Shown: positions 18,833 to 26,735 of the stretch, in pieces | Numbering within the stretch: position 1 is the first letter of the stretch | How the letters are laid out: every line of letters starts with the position of its first letter | Assembly: GCF_900115165.1 (NCBI RefSeq) | Contig: NZ_FOVP01000011.1 | Location: 62,001 to 126,000 of the forward strand | Reading direction: 5' to 3' | Source: Roseovarius lutimaris | GTDB lineage: Bacteria > Pseudomonadota > Alphaproteobacteria > Rhodobacterales > Rhodobacteraceae | DNA length: 64,000 bases | Made by a program: the position numbers and the translations under genes | Notes under the pieces: model-generated | Told to the model about the DNA's origin: nothing | Database searches by the model: none | The model's input: the letters and a program-made list of their open reading frames with translations, nothing else

Positions 18833-19450
18833 ATGAACGAGCCCCGCGCGATCCGAAAACCAAGCCGCATTCAAAAGCGCAATCGCAAGCTTATTCTCGA
18901 TGCCGCGCTGGAGGTGTTTTCGACATATGGCTATCGCGGGGCGACGCTGGATCAGATCGCGGCTGAGGCGGGGTTGAGCAAGCCCAATATCCTCTATTAT
19001 TTCACCGGCAAGGAAGACATACACATCAGGCTTTTGAACGGGCTGATGGATACCTGGCTGGCGCCCATGCGCGAAATTGACCCCGAGGGCGACCCGCTGG
19101 AAGAAATCCTGCGCTATGTGCATCGAAAGCTTGAGATGAGCCGAGAGTTCCCTCGCGAAAGCCGCCTGTTTGCCAACGAGATCCTTCAGGGCGCGCCGCG
19201 CATCGGGCCGCATCTGGAGTCGGGACTGAAACCGCTGGTGGATGAAACCGCAGCCCTGTTCGAACGTTGGATGGCAGCAGGCCAGCTGGCGCAAATGGAT
19301 GCGCGGCACCTGATATTCTCGATCTGGGCCACAACACAGCATTACGCGGATTTTGATGCGCAGGTGCAGGTGCTGATGCGGGGCCAGTCGATACACGAAG
19401 GTGCGGATGCGTATCTTGATACGCTCTATCGCAAGCTGTTGATGGTCTGA
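18833..19450 (+). CDS. rutR: RutR-type transcriptional regulator (paralogue 2)
   Basis: The 205-residue TetR protein is close to E. coli RutR, the uracil/thymine-responsive repressor. Shared features include LSKPNILYYFTGKEDI in the helix-turn-helix, DTWLAPM, KLEMSREFPRESRLFANEILQGAP, and HLIFSIWATTQHYADFDAQV in the ligand domain. ATG 18833 follows CCGGAG at six bases. An earlier ATG at 18803 has no ribosome-binding site. The gene lies 38 bases after the first TetR gene and is presumably co-transcribed. It is the best candidate for binding the TTGACCA-N2-TGGTCAA sites. Confidence 0.88.
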   Translation: MNEPRAIRKPSRIQKRNRKLILDAALEVFSTYGYRGATLDQIAAEAGLSKPNILYYFTGKEDIHIRLLNGLMDTWLAPMREIDPEGDPLEEILRYVHRKLEMSREFPRESRLFANEILQGAPRIGPHLESGLKPLVDETAALFERWMAAGQLAQMDARHLIFSIWATTQHYADFDAQVQVLMRGQSIHEGADAYLDTLYRKLLMV

Positions 19451-19719
19451 GGTTGTGCCTTCCTTCGGTTCATTCAGTCCAGAATGGCAATAGGCCCAAA
19501 AAACCACAGCTGTACAGAAAGGTTTCTGCGTTCTGTTTACATTGGTGTCAGGGTCATGATTTGACTGGGTTTGCTTCGCTGTCAGCAAAGTAAAGCAATT
19601 AAAATCTCGCATCCAAAGCGACAAAGAATCCGCGTTAATGCGGGCGCAGGGTGCTTTATATTATGCTTGGTCCGACTTGCGTAAACGCAAGCCAGCGAAC
19701 CGGCAATCGGGAGGTCGCA

Positions 19720-21681
19720 ATGAGCAAGTTGCACATAATGTTCTGGGGGTTTGTTGGCCTGTTTTCTGTTTTTGGGCATGCAGGCTGGGCCAATCCGACC
19801 TCGGAGGTCGTGATAGAGTTCCTGAAAGGCGAAGGGATTCAGGTGTCGTCAGGCGCGGCGGCTGGATACGTGCCTGACAGGGTGTGCGCTGAATGCCATG
19901 CAGACAAGGCCGAAAGTTTTGCCGAGATGGGCATGGCCCGCAGTATGTACCGGCCTGCCAAAGACAAGATCATCGAAGATCTCGATGCGATGCCCTATTA
20001 TCACGAACCCAGTCAACGTCATTACACCATGGAATGGCGCGGCGATGAAATGTGGTTTCAACGCTATGGCAAAACCGCCGATGGCACCAAGATCGACGAG
20101 TTTAGCGTCAAGGTCGACTGGATCATGGGCTCGGGCAATCATGTGCGGGTTTACCTGTACCAGACTGCGGACGGAGCATTGTTTCAACTGCCCCTCGGTT
20201 GGTACACGCAAACCGGCAAATGGGCGATGGCACCTGGCTATGAGAGTGCAAATCATGATGGCGTGTTGCGCGACATTCACCAACGATGCATTGGCTGTCA
20301 CAATGCGTTCGGGGAATTGAGTGAAAGGTCGGGCATGAAGGGGCATATTGGCCTCTATCCGCAAGACCTGCCGGAAGGTATCGGATGCCAACGCTGCCAC
20401 GGGCCCGGCTCGGAGCATGTGTATCGCGCCTATAGCGGCGAAGGCGAGATGGAAGACCTGCGCTCTGCGATCGTGAACCCGGGCAAGCTGCCGCGTGAGC
20501 GGCTCTACAGCATTTGCTATGGCTGCCATATGCAATCCAATGTGGCGGTCAATGCGCAACTTCGCCTGGGGCGCGACCATTACTCGTTCCGCCCGGGCGA
20601 GGACTTGCGGGACTTCATCATGCAGCTTGACATCAAGGAAGCTGAGCAATCCAGAGAAGAACGCTTTGAGATCAACCATCACCCCTACAGGCTTGAGCAA
20701 AGCACCTGTTTTATCCAAAGCAAGGGTGAACTGGGCTGTCTGAGCTGTCATGATCCGCATGTAAAAATCAAACCCGAACAGCGCGCCGCACATTACCGCA
20801 AGGCGTGCCTGAGCTGTCATGAGCTTGACGACGATGGCCTGCCCGCGATCGAAGAAACCGAGGCCACGCACCCGCAGATCGCAGCGACCGATGATTGCAC
20901 GACCTGCCATATGCCCGAACGGCGCACCGAAGATGTTGTCGAAGTCTGGATGACCGACCACCGGATCGTGCGCCACATCGAGCCTGAGGTAGAGCGCATG
21001 CGCGAGATCGAAAGTGTCGATCCGGTGGTCGAGCGCGTCTTTCTTCAGAATCCCAATTCGGGTGTGCCAAAGGCCGAGGCGTCGATGCTGCAACTCATGG
21101 CGATCCTCGACTATTCGAAAAACAAAATGGATTTCGCGGTGAGGGATCTGGAAAAGCTGTTGGGCCAGACACAGACACCGCATTTCGAGCCATGGCTGAC
21201 CTTGATCGAGGCCTACATTACCAACAGGAACTATGCCAAGGCCAGACAGATCGCCGCGGCCACCCTCAAGCGGGCGCCGGACAACCCAAAGGTAATCAAT
21301 GCGGTTGCCGTGTCGCTTTATGCAACCGGGGAAAAGGCGCAGGCCATTGAAATTCTGAAAAAAGCCGCCAAAGAGATGCCCGATCTGGTCTTTTTCCGCC
21401 TGACCCTGGCCAAGTTTCTGGCCGCTGAGGGTAAGCTTGACGAGGCGCTGCACTATGCCGAGAGCGTTGTGGATCAACGTCCGAACCAATGGCAGGCCTG
21501 GGCTCTGATTGCCAATCTGGCACAAGCCAAGAACGATAACGAACGCGCGCTTGAGGCTTATCTGAGAACTCTTGAAATCAGGCCCGTGTCACCCGCCATT
21601 CGTAAAAAGACGGTGTCTTTACTCCAGGCCGAAGGGCGCCAGGACGACGCGGCGCGCCACCAGTCCCGGCTCAAGCCGTAA
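19720..21681 (+). CDS. seven-heme cytochrome c with TPR domain
   Basis: This 653-residue secreted protein has a signal peptide (cleavage probably after AGWA). Seven CxxCH motifs follow: CAECH, CIGCH, CQRCH, CYGCH, CLSCH, CLSCH and CTTCH, spread over residues 45-400. The C-terminal ~220 residues contain several TPR repeats (for example KARQIAAATLKRAPDNPKVINA). It resembles the cytochrome c554/NrfA-related multiheme proteins that carry TPRs, whose function is unknown. GGGAGG seven bases before ATG 19720 sets the start; a longer frame begins at 19651 without such a site. It is convergent with preA. A periplasmic electron-transfer or protein-interaction role is likely, but no partner is evident. 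Confidence 0.85.
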   Translation: MSKLHIMFWGFVGLFSVFGHAGWANPTSEVVIEFLKGEGIQVSSGAAAGYVPDRVCAECHADKAESFAEMGMARSMYRPAKDKIIEDLDAMPYYHEPSQRHYTMEWRGDEMWFQRYGKTADGTKIDEFSVKVDWIMGSGNHVRVYLYQTADGALFQLPLGWYTQTGKWAMAPGYESANHDGVLRDIHQRCIGCHNAFGELSERSGMKGHIGLYPQDLPEGIGCQRCHGPGSEHVYRAYSGEGEMEDLRSAIVNPGKLPRERLYSICYGCHMQSNVAVNAQLRLGRDHYSFRPGEDLRDFIMQLDIKEAEQSREERFEINHHPYRLEQSTCFIQSKGELGCLSCHDPHVKIKPEQRAAHYRKACLSCHELDDDGLPAIEETEATHPQIAATDDCTTCHMPERRTEDVVEVWMTDHRIVRHIEPEVERMREIESVDPVVERVFLQNPNSGVPKAEASMLQLMAILDYSKNKMDFAVRDLEKLLGQTQTPHFEPWLTLIEAYITNRNYAKARQIAAATLKRAPDNPKVINAVAVSLYATGEKAQAIEILKKAAKEMPDLVFFRLTLAKFLAAEGKLDEALHYAESVVDQRPNQWQAWALIANLAQAKNDNERALEAYLRTLEIRPVSPAIRKKTVSLLQAEGRQDDAARHQSRLKP

Positions 21682-21709
21682 AGCGAATCCAACGAGGTTT
21701 ACGCCCGGA

Positions 21710-23014
21710 TCATTCAGCAGCGCATTTTCCCGGGTTGTTGGGGTGGGTTGTCCAGTTGGCATACTCCGCTTGCACCACCTTGCCGGTGCGCGGATCAATT
21801 TCGCCCGCTGGCATCTGCTCCATCGTGATGCAGCCCTCGACCGGGCAGACATTGACGCAAAGATTGCAGGCGACGCATTCGTCATCCTTGACGGTGAATA
21901 CGCGATCCTCTGACATGGCGATGGCCTGATGCGAGGTGTCCTCGCAGGCGGCATAACAACGCCCGCATTTGATGCAATCGGCCTGATTGATCTTGGCCTT
22001 GGCCACGTAATTGAGGTTCAGATCCTGCCAGTTCACCACATTCGGCACGGCCCGCCCGACCAGTTGATCGACCGAAGCGAATCCTTTTTCGTCCATATAT
22101 TGCGACAGGCCCGAGATCATTTCCTGCACCACCTTGAAGCCATAGGTCATGGCCGCCGTGCAGACCTGCACATTGCCCGCGCCAAGCGCCATGAATTCGG
22201 CCGCGTCGCGCCAGGTGGTCACCCCGCCGATACCACTGATCGGCAGGCCCGCCGTTGCCGGGTCGCGGGCAATTTCGGCCACCATATTCAACGCGATCGG
22301 TTTCACCGCCGGCCCGCAATAGCCGCCATGCGCGCCCTGGCCATCAATCGTGGGCTCGGGCGAAAACAGATCGAGATCGACCGAGGTGATCGAGTTGATG
22401 GTGTTGATCAGGGATACCGCATCGGCGCCGCCCTCTTTGGCGGCCTGTGCCGGTTTGCGGATATCGGTGATGTTCGGCGTCAGCTTGACGATCACCGGCA
22501 GGTCGCTGTGTTTCTTGCACCAATGCGCCACTTGCCCGACATATTCAGGCACCTGACCCACGGCGCTTCCCATGCCGCGTTCGCTCATCCCGTGCGGGCA
22601 GCCAAAGTTAAGCTCGACTCCGTCGCAGCCGGTATCTTCGACCCGGTGCAGGATGTCTTTCCACGCGTCCTCATTCACCGGCACCATCAGCGAGGCAATA
22701 AGCGCGCGGTCGGGCCAGTCGCGCTTGACCCGCTTCATCTCTTCAAGGTTCACCTCAAGCGGCCGGTCGGTGATCAGCTCGATATTGTTGAGCCCCAGCA
22801 ACCGCCGATCCGCGCCCCAGATCGCGCCATAGCGCGGGCCATTGACGTTGACCACCGGCGGCCCGGCCTCGCCCAGTGTTTTCCAGACAACCCCGCCCCA
22901 TCCCGCCTCGAATGCGCGGCGGACGTTGTATTCCTTGTCCGTCGGCGGCGCAGAGGCAAGCCAGAACGGATTGGGGGATTTGATGCCGATAAAAGTGCTT
23001 GTCAGATCAGCCAT
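21710..23014 (-). CDS. preA: NAD-dependent dihydropyrimidine dehydrogenase, PreA subunit
   Basis: PreA is the FMN and 4Fe-4S subunit that reduces uracil and thymine to dihydropyrimidines, the first step of the reductive route. The 434-residue protein has a dihydroorotate-dehydrogenase-like barrel with ELNFGCPHGMSERGMG (about residue 145), KLTPNITDI and SLINTINSITSVDLD. A C-terminal ferredoxin domain holds CIKCGRCYAACEDT and CVACNLCVNVCPVEGC. It starts three bases after preT ends and is clearly co-transcribed with it. Confidence 0.95.
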   Translation of the reverse strand: MADLTSTFIGIKSPNPFWLASAPPTDKEYNVRRAFEAGWGGVVWKTLGEAGPPVVNVNGPRYGAIWGADRRLLGLNNIELITDRPLEVNLEEMKRVKRDWPDRALIASLMVPVNEDAWKDILHRVEDTGCDGVELNFGCPHGMSERGMGSAVGQVPEYVGQVAHWCKKHSDLPVIVKLTPNITDIRKPAQAAKEGGADAVSLINTINSITSVDLDLFSPEPTIDGQGAHGGYCGPAVKPIALNMVAEIARDPATAGLPISGIGGVTTWRDAAEFMALGAGNVQVCTAAMTYGFKVVQEMISGLSQYMDEKGFASVDQLVGRAVPNVVNWQDLNLNYVAKAKINQADCIKCGRCYAACEDTSHQAIAMSEDRVFTVKDDECVACNLCVNVCPVEGCITMEQMPAGEIDPRTGKVVQAEYANWTTHPNNPGKCAAE

Positions 23015-23017
23015 GGT

Positions 23018-24346
23018 TTAGCCCTCCGCCGTCAGTGTTGCGTGAATATCCATCGCGGCATCGCGGCCCTCGGCCACCGCCGTAACGGTCAGATCGTCGC
23101 CGCCGACCGCACAATCGCCCCCGGCCCAGACGTGTTTCATCGACGTGCGGCCCGCGCCGGTCACGGCGATCTTGCGCCCGTCGAGATCGGGCAGGTCGCC
23201 ACAGTCAAGCGATTGACCGATGGCCTTGAACACCTGATCGGCGGCAAGGCGAAAGGTCTGGCCGGTGGCGGTCAGCGCGTCATCGGTATATTCAAATTCA
23301 ACCTCGCGGACCGCGCCGTTGCCATGCACCGCAATCGGGCTGGCATTGGTGATGATCCGCACGCCCTTCGAGGCGGCGAGATCCTGTTCAAAGCGGCTGG
23401 CGTTCATCCGCTCGCGACCCCGGCGGTAGACAAGCGTGACGTTGAGCGCACCCAAAAGCCGGGCCTGCACGGCGGCATCAACGGCCGTCATGCCGCCGCC
23501 GATCACCACCACGTCGCGCCCGATGGGCAGGGCGGCAAGATCATCTGCCTGGCGCAGATCGGCGATGAAATCAACCGCATCGCGCAGCCCCTGTTTGTCT
23601 TCGCCCTCAAGCCCAAGGGCATTCACCCCACCAAGACCGATGCCAAGAAACACGGCATCATGTGCATCGCGCAGATCACCAAGTGACAGGTCGCGGCCCA
23701 GCCGTTTGCCAGTCTGCAAGGTGATTCCGCCAATCTGCAAAAGCCATTCGACCTCGCGGGCGGCAAAATCTTCGATGGTTTTATAGGCGGCAATGCCAAA
23801 TTCGTTCAGGCCACCGGCCTTGGCGCGCCCGTCATAAAGCACCACGTCATGGCCGTGCATCGCCAGACGGTGGGCACAGGCAAGACCGGCAGGGCCAGCC
23901 CCCACAACCGCAACCGATTTTCCGGTGGGCGCGGCGCGCGTGAATGGATGTGTGCCGGCGGCCATCAGCGTGTCCGTGGCATAGCGTTGCAGGCGTCCGA
24001 TCAGCACCGGTTTGCCCTCGGCCGTCTCGCGCACACAGGCCTGTTCACAGAGCGTTTCGGTCGGGCAGACGCGGGCGCACATGCCGCCAAGGATGTTCTG
24101 ATCCAGAATCGTCTGCGCGGCGGCCTCGGGCGTGCCGGTGGCGATCTGGCGGATGAAAAGCGGGATGTCGATATCGGTGGGACAGGCGGTGATACAGGGC
24201 GCATCGTGACAGAAATAACAACGGTCCGCAGCCACAAGCGCCTCGTGGTCTTCAAGCACGGGATGCAGGTCGGTGAAATTATCGGCAAGCTCTGCGGGAT
24301 CAAGCCGACCGGCAAGGATGCCGGAGGTCAACGCTGTGTCACTCAT
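23018..24346 (-). CDS. preT: dihydropyrimidine dehydrogenase, PreT subunit
   Basis: PreT is the NAD(P)H- and FAD-binding partner of PreA. The 442-residue protein begins with a GltD-like iron-sulfur domain (CYFCHDAPCITACP, GGMCARVCPTETLCEQACV). A FAD motif VVGAGPAGLACAHRL (about residue 145) and an NAD motif VVVIGGGMTAVDAAVQA follow. ATG 24346 follows GGAG at six bases; an in-frame ATG at 24358 is less well placed. Its promoter region contains a 22-bp palindrome that resembles the RutR box. Confidence 0.94.
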   Translation of the reverse strand: MSDTALTSGILAGRLDPAELADNFTDLHPVLEDHEALVAADRCYFCHDAPCITACPTDIDIPLFIRQIATGTPEAAAQTILDQNILGGMCARVCPTETLCEQACVRETAEGKPVLIGRLQRYATDTLMAAGTHPFTRAAPTGKSVAVVGAGPAGLACAHRLAMHGHDVVLYDGRAKAGGLNEFGIAAYKTIEDFAAREVEWLLQIGGITLQTGKRLGRDLSLGDLRDAHDAVFLGIGLGGVNALGLEGEDKQGLRDAVDFIADLRQADDLAALPIGRDVVVIGGGMTAVDAAVQARLLGALNVTLVYRRGRERMNASRFEQDLAASKGVRIITNASPIAVHGNGAVREVEFEYTDDALTATGQTFRLAADQVFKAIGQSLDCGDLPDLDGRKIAVTGAGRTSMKHVWAGGDCAVGGDDLTVTAVAEGRDAAMDIHATLTAEG

Positions 24347-24394
24347 GGCGGTCTCCATAGATTGGATGGCTGACCTCAGTATTCCACGATTTAA

Positions 24395-24416
24395 AATTTT
24401 ATCAATTGGTAAAATT
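24395..24416. promoter_or_regulatory. 22-bp palindromic operator upstream of preTA
   Basis: This AT-rich palindrome has 7-bp outer arms (AATTTTA and TAAAATT), a core ATCAATTGGT and one mismatched pair. It lies 49 bases before the preT start. Its middle, 24398-24413, matches the RutR consensus at 11 of 14 defined positions. The core ATCAATTGGT also occurs upstream of the neighbouring GntR gene. It could therefore bind RutR or the GntR protein. Confidence 0.65.
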
Positions 24417-24555
24417 TAAATTTACGGTAAAATCAGATCGAAGACCCGCTACATGACGGTTTTTTAATCGGGCAGGGGCGTAGGGGGGGCTTGTCCGACC
24501 TTGCGGTCAGCCGCGCGAGGCCCGCACGCAAGGGCGGGAAGAGCCGTTCGCCGAA

Positions 24556-25323
24556 TTAGCGCATTTGTTCGTGCTCAAAACGTTGGCGCGCAATGCTTTC
24601 GTTGCGATCTGCCTTTTGCTGATCGGCTAGCGCCTTTTCGACATAGTTGAGATGCGCATTGACCGCCTCATGCGCGGCATCCGGGTCCCGCGCCTGAATG
24701 GCGCTGTTGATGGCGCGGTGCTGATCCAGAAGCGCGCCGCGTGTGGTGCGCTGCTTGAACATCACCTGGCGGTTATAAAACACGCCCTCGCGCAACAGCT
24801 GGAACATCGAGCGCATCATATGCAGCATCACGACGTTATGGCTGGCCTCGATAATCGCCATGTGAAATTCCGCGTCAAGGCGGGCCTCATCCGCCGGATT
24901 GGTCTTTTTATGGGCGGCTTCCATCTTGTCCATCACTGTCTGGATCACCTGAAGATCGGTGTCAGAGGCAAACCGCGCCGCACGACAGGCGGCAATCCCC
25001 TCAAGGTCGCGACGAAAGGCGATAAAGTCAAAAACCGCCTCGTCGTGATTGGCAAAAAGCCGGATCAGCGCCTCTGAAAACGCACTGCCAAGCACGTCTG
25101 CCACATAAATGCCGGCCCCGGCGCGGGTGGTCAAAAGGCCCTTGTCCTGCAACTCTGCCACCGCCTCGCGCAGCGAGGGGCGCGACACGCCAAGTTTCTC
25201 GGCCAAATCACGTTCGGCCGGCAGGCGCTCGCCGGGCCGCAGGATGCCTTGCAGGATAAGTTTTTCGATTTGCCGGGTGACAGCGGTCGAAAGCTTTTCC
25301 GGTGTGACTTTCTGAAATGGCAT
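24556..25323 (-). CDS. GntR-family regulator with FCD domain
   Basis: The 255-residue protein has an N-terminal GntR winged helix (about residues 8-75, with RLPAERDLAEKLGVSRPSLREAVAELQDKGLL). An FCD ligand domain of the FadR/PdhR type follows. The start is ATG 25323; a TTG at 25341 is also in frame. The gene lies 209 bases upstream of preT on the same strand, and its own promoter carries the same ATCAATTGGT core seen before preT. It may control preTA or a carboxylate-related pathway; the ligand is unknown. Confidence 0.9.
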   Translation of the reverse strand: MPFQKVTPEKLSTAVTRQIEKLILQGILRPGERLPAERDLAEKLGVSRPSLREAVAELQDKGLLTTRAGAGIYVADVLGSAFSEALIRLFANHDEAVFDFIAFRRDLEGIAACRAARFASDTDLQVIQTVMDKMEAAHKKTNPADEARLDAEFHMAIIEASHNVVMLHMMRSMFQLLREGVFYNRQVMFKQRTTRGALLDQHRAINSAIQARDPDAAHEAVNAHLNYVEKALADQQKADRNESIARQRFEHEQMR

Positions 25324-25333
25324 ATGCGCGACC

Positions 25334-25349
25334 TTGATCAATTGGTCAG
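25334..25349. promoter_or_regulatory. RutR-like box upstream of the GntR gene
   Basis: TTGATCAATTGGTCAG matches the RutR consensus at 12 of 14 defined positions and lies 11 bases before the GntR start codon. A further half-site, TATGACC, follows. The site could serve RutR or autoregulation by GntR, since it shares its core with the preT operator. Confidence 0.6.
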
Positions 25350-25387
25350 ATCATATGACCGCGCCGCCGTTACGGCAAGCCTGTCCT

Positions 25388-25762
25388 TTAATCTTGTGGT
25401 TCACTCATCTGCCACTTGCCCGCTTGCCCTGGCAAAAACGCCTCGACCGCCGCCGTGGCAATGACAAGGGTTTCACCGCTGCAGGGGTCGGTGACATTCT
25501 GCCCGCCACTGACCGCGCGCACTTGGGCGCGGCCACGCGGCAGGCCCTTGGTCAGGGCCTCTGTGTCAAGCTTGTCGGGCTCTTGCACGCCCACGGTCAC
25601 GGCCACGCGCATTTCGGTATGCGCAATCTCGGTGTTAAGAAAAATCGGCAAGGTCGAGTGGCGGATCGCATCCTCGATCGCGCGGGTGGCGGCCTTTTGG
25701 TAATCCATCCCGTGCAGGTCATTGCCCATGCCCATCTCGATGATGAATCGTTGATCATCCAT
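25388..25762 (-). CDS. Lin0512-family protein, copy 2
   Basis: This 124-residue protein of the Lin0512 family (conserved, function unknown) has RFIIEMGMGNDLHGMDYQKAATRAIEDAIRHSTLP, the family signature. ATG 25762 with GGAGAAGG upstream overlaps the stop of the preceding copy by eight bases, showing tight coupling. The two copies lie next to cobO. Members of this family are small alpha/beta proteins that I know only as hypothetical. Confidence 0.8.
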   Translation of the reverse strand: MDDQRFIIEMGMGNDLHGMDYQKAATRAIEDAIRHSTLPIFLNTEIAHTEMRVAVTVGVQEPDKLDTEALTKGLPRGRAQVRAVSGGQNVTDPCSGETLVIATAAVEAFLPGQAGKWQMSEPQD

Positions 25763-26105
25763 GTGCCTTCTCCATATCGAACGAGACCGAAATTGCGGCA
25801 TTGGCAATCACCGTCGGCTTGCCTGTGGGGCGCGCAATATCAAGCCCGCCATGGCCCACCGTGACGGTGATCTGACCATAGGGAAACACCTCGCTCAGGG
25901 TGCTGATATCCACCTGATCGGGCTGTTGCACAGCGATCTCGACATCGACGATCATCGCCTCTTTGGGAAAGCCGAACAGCTCTGCCATGTTGATCGAATT
26001 ATGCCACAGAGCATCCTGAACGGCCCGCTTGGCAGCCTGAGTATAATCCTGACGGCGCAGAGAGGTCCCCATGCCAAATTCAGTCAAAACGCGGGTTTTC
26101 GGCAT
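25755..26105 (-). CDS. Lin0512-family protein, copy 1
   Basis: This 116-residue paralogue of the next gene has TEFGMGTSLRRQDYTQAAKRAVQDALWHNSIN in place of the matching segment. It starts three bases after the cobO stop, so the order cobO - Lin0512 - Lin0512 looks like one operon. The tandem pair suggests a heteromeric complex. No function is known; the link with the corrinoid adenosyltransferase is by position only. Confidence 0.8.
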   Translation of the reverse strand: MPKTRVLTEFGMGTSLRRQDYTQAAKRAVQDALWHNSINMAELFGFPKEAMIVDVEIAVQQPDQVDISTLSEVFPYGQITVTVGHGGLDIARPTGKPTVIANAAISVSFDMEKAHG

Positions 26106-26108
26106 GCG

Positions 26109-26717
26109 TTAAAACTCCACCCCGATCTGCGCCTTGACCCCCGAGCGGAAGGGATGCTTGATCAGCTCCATTTCGGTGACAAGATCGGCGATCTCGATCA
26201 GTTCGTCCTTGGCGTTGCGCCCGGTCAAGACGACATGGGTCATATGCGGCTTTTCCTCGACCAGGAATTCGACCACCTCGTTGATATCAAGGTAGTCATA
26301 GCGCAGGGCGATGTTGATCTCGTCCAGAAGCACCATCTTGTTGGCCTCGTCGCGGATCAGCTCCTTGGCCTTTTCCCAGGCGGCCTTGGCCATCTCGATA
26401 TCACGGTCGCGGTCCTGGGTTTCCCAGGTAAAGCCTTCGCCCATGGTGTGAAACGCGCAGATGTCCTGAAACTTGTCGAGGATCATGTCGCGCTCGCCGG
26501 TGCTCATGCCGCCCTTGATGAACTGAACTACGGCGCATTGCATGCCATGCGCGATACAGCGGAAAATCATCCCGAAGGCGGCCGAGCTCTTGCCCTTGCC
26601 CTTGCCGGTATGCACGATGATCAGACCCTTTTCGTCGGTCTTGGTGGCCATGATCTTGTCGCGGGCGGCCTTTTTCTTGGCCATCTTCATCGCGTGGCGG
26701 TCACTGTCGGCGGTCAT
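26109..26717 (-). CDS. cobO: cob(I)yrinic acid a,c-diamide adenosyltransferase
   Basis: CobO (CobA/BtuR family) attaches the adenosyl group of ATP to the reduced corrinoid cobalt. The 202-residue protein has the P-loop VHTGKGKGKSSAAFG (about residue 36) and the family segments VVQFIKGGMSTGERD, FTWETQDRDRD, LLDEINIALRYDYLD and VVLTGRNAKDELIEIADLVTEM. The length is typical. It heads an operon with two Lin0512 genes and follows lrgB on the same strand. Confidence 0.95.
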   Translation of the reverse strand: MTADSDRHAMKMAKKKAARDKIMATKTDEKGLIIVHTGKGKGKSSAAFGMIFRCIAHGMQCAVVQFIKGGMSTGERDMILDKFQDICAFHTMGEGFTWETQDRDRDIEMAKAAWEKAKELIRDEANKMVLLDEINIALRYDYLDINEVVEFLVEEKPHMTHVVLTGRNAKDELIEIADLVTEMELIKHPFRSGVKAQIGVEF

Positions 26718-26735
26718 GGCTCGGCTCCTTGGATG

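Noticed and set aside
21710-23014. Missing catalytic cysteine in PreA relative to mammalian enzyme
   Set aside because: The segment reads SAVGQ where the mammalian enzyme has LACGQ. From memory E. coli PreA also lacks that cysteine, so it is not a defect.
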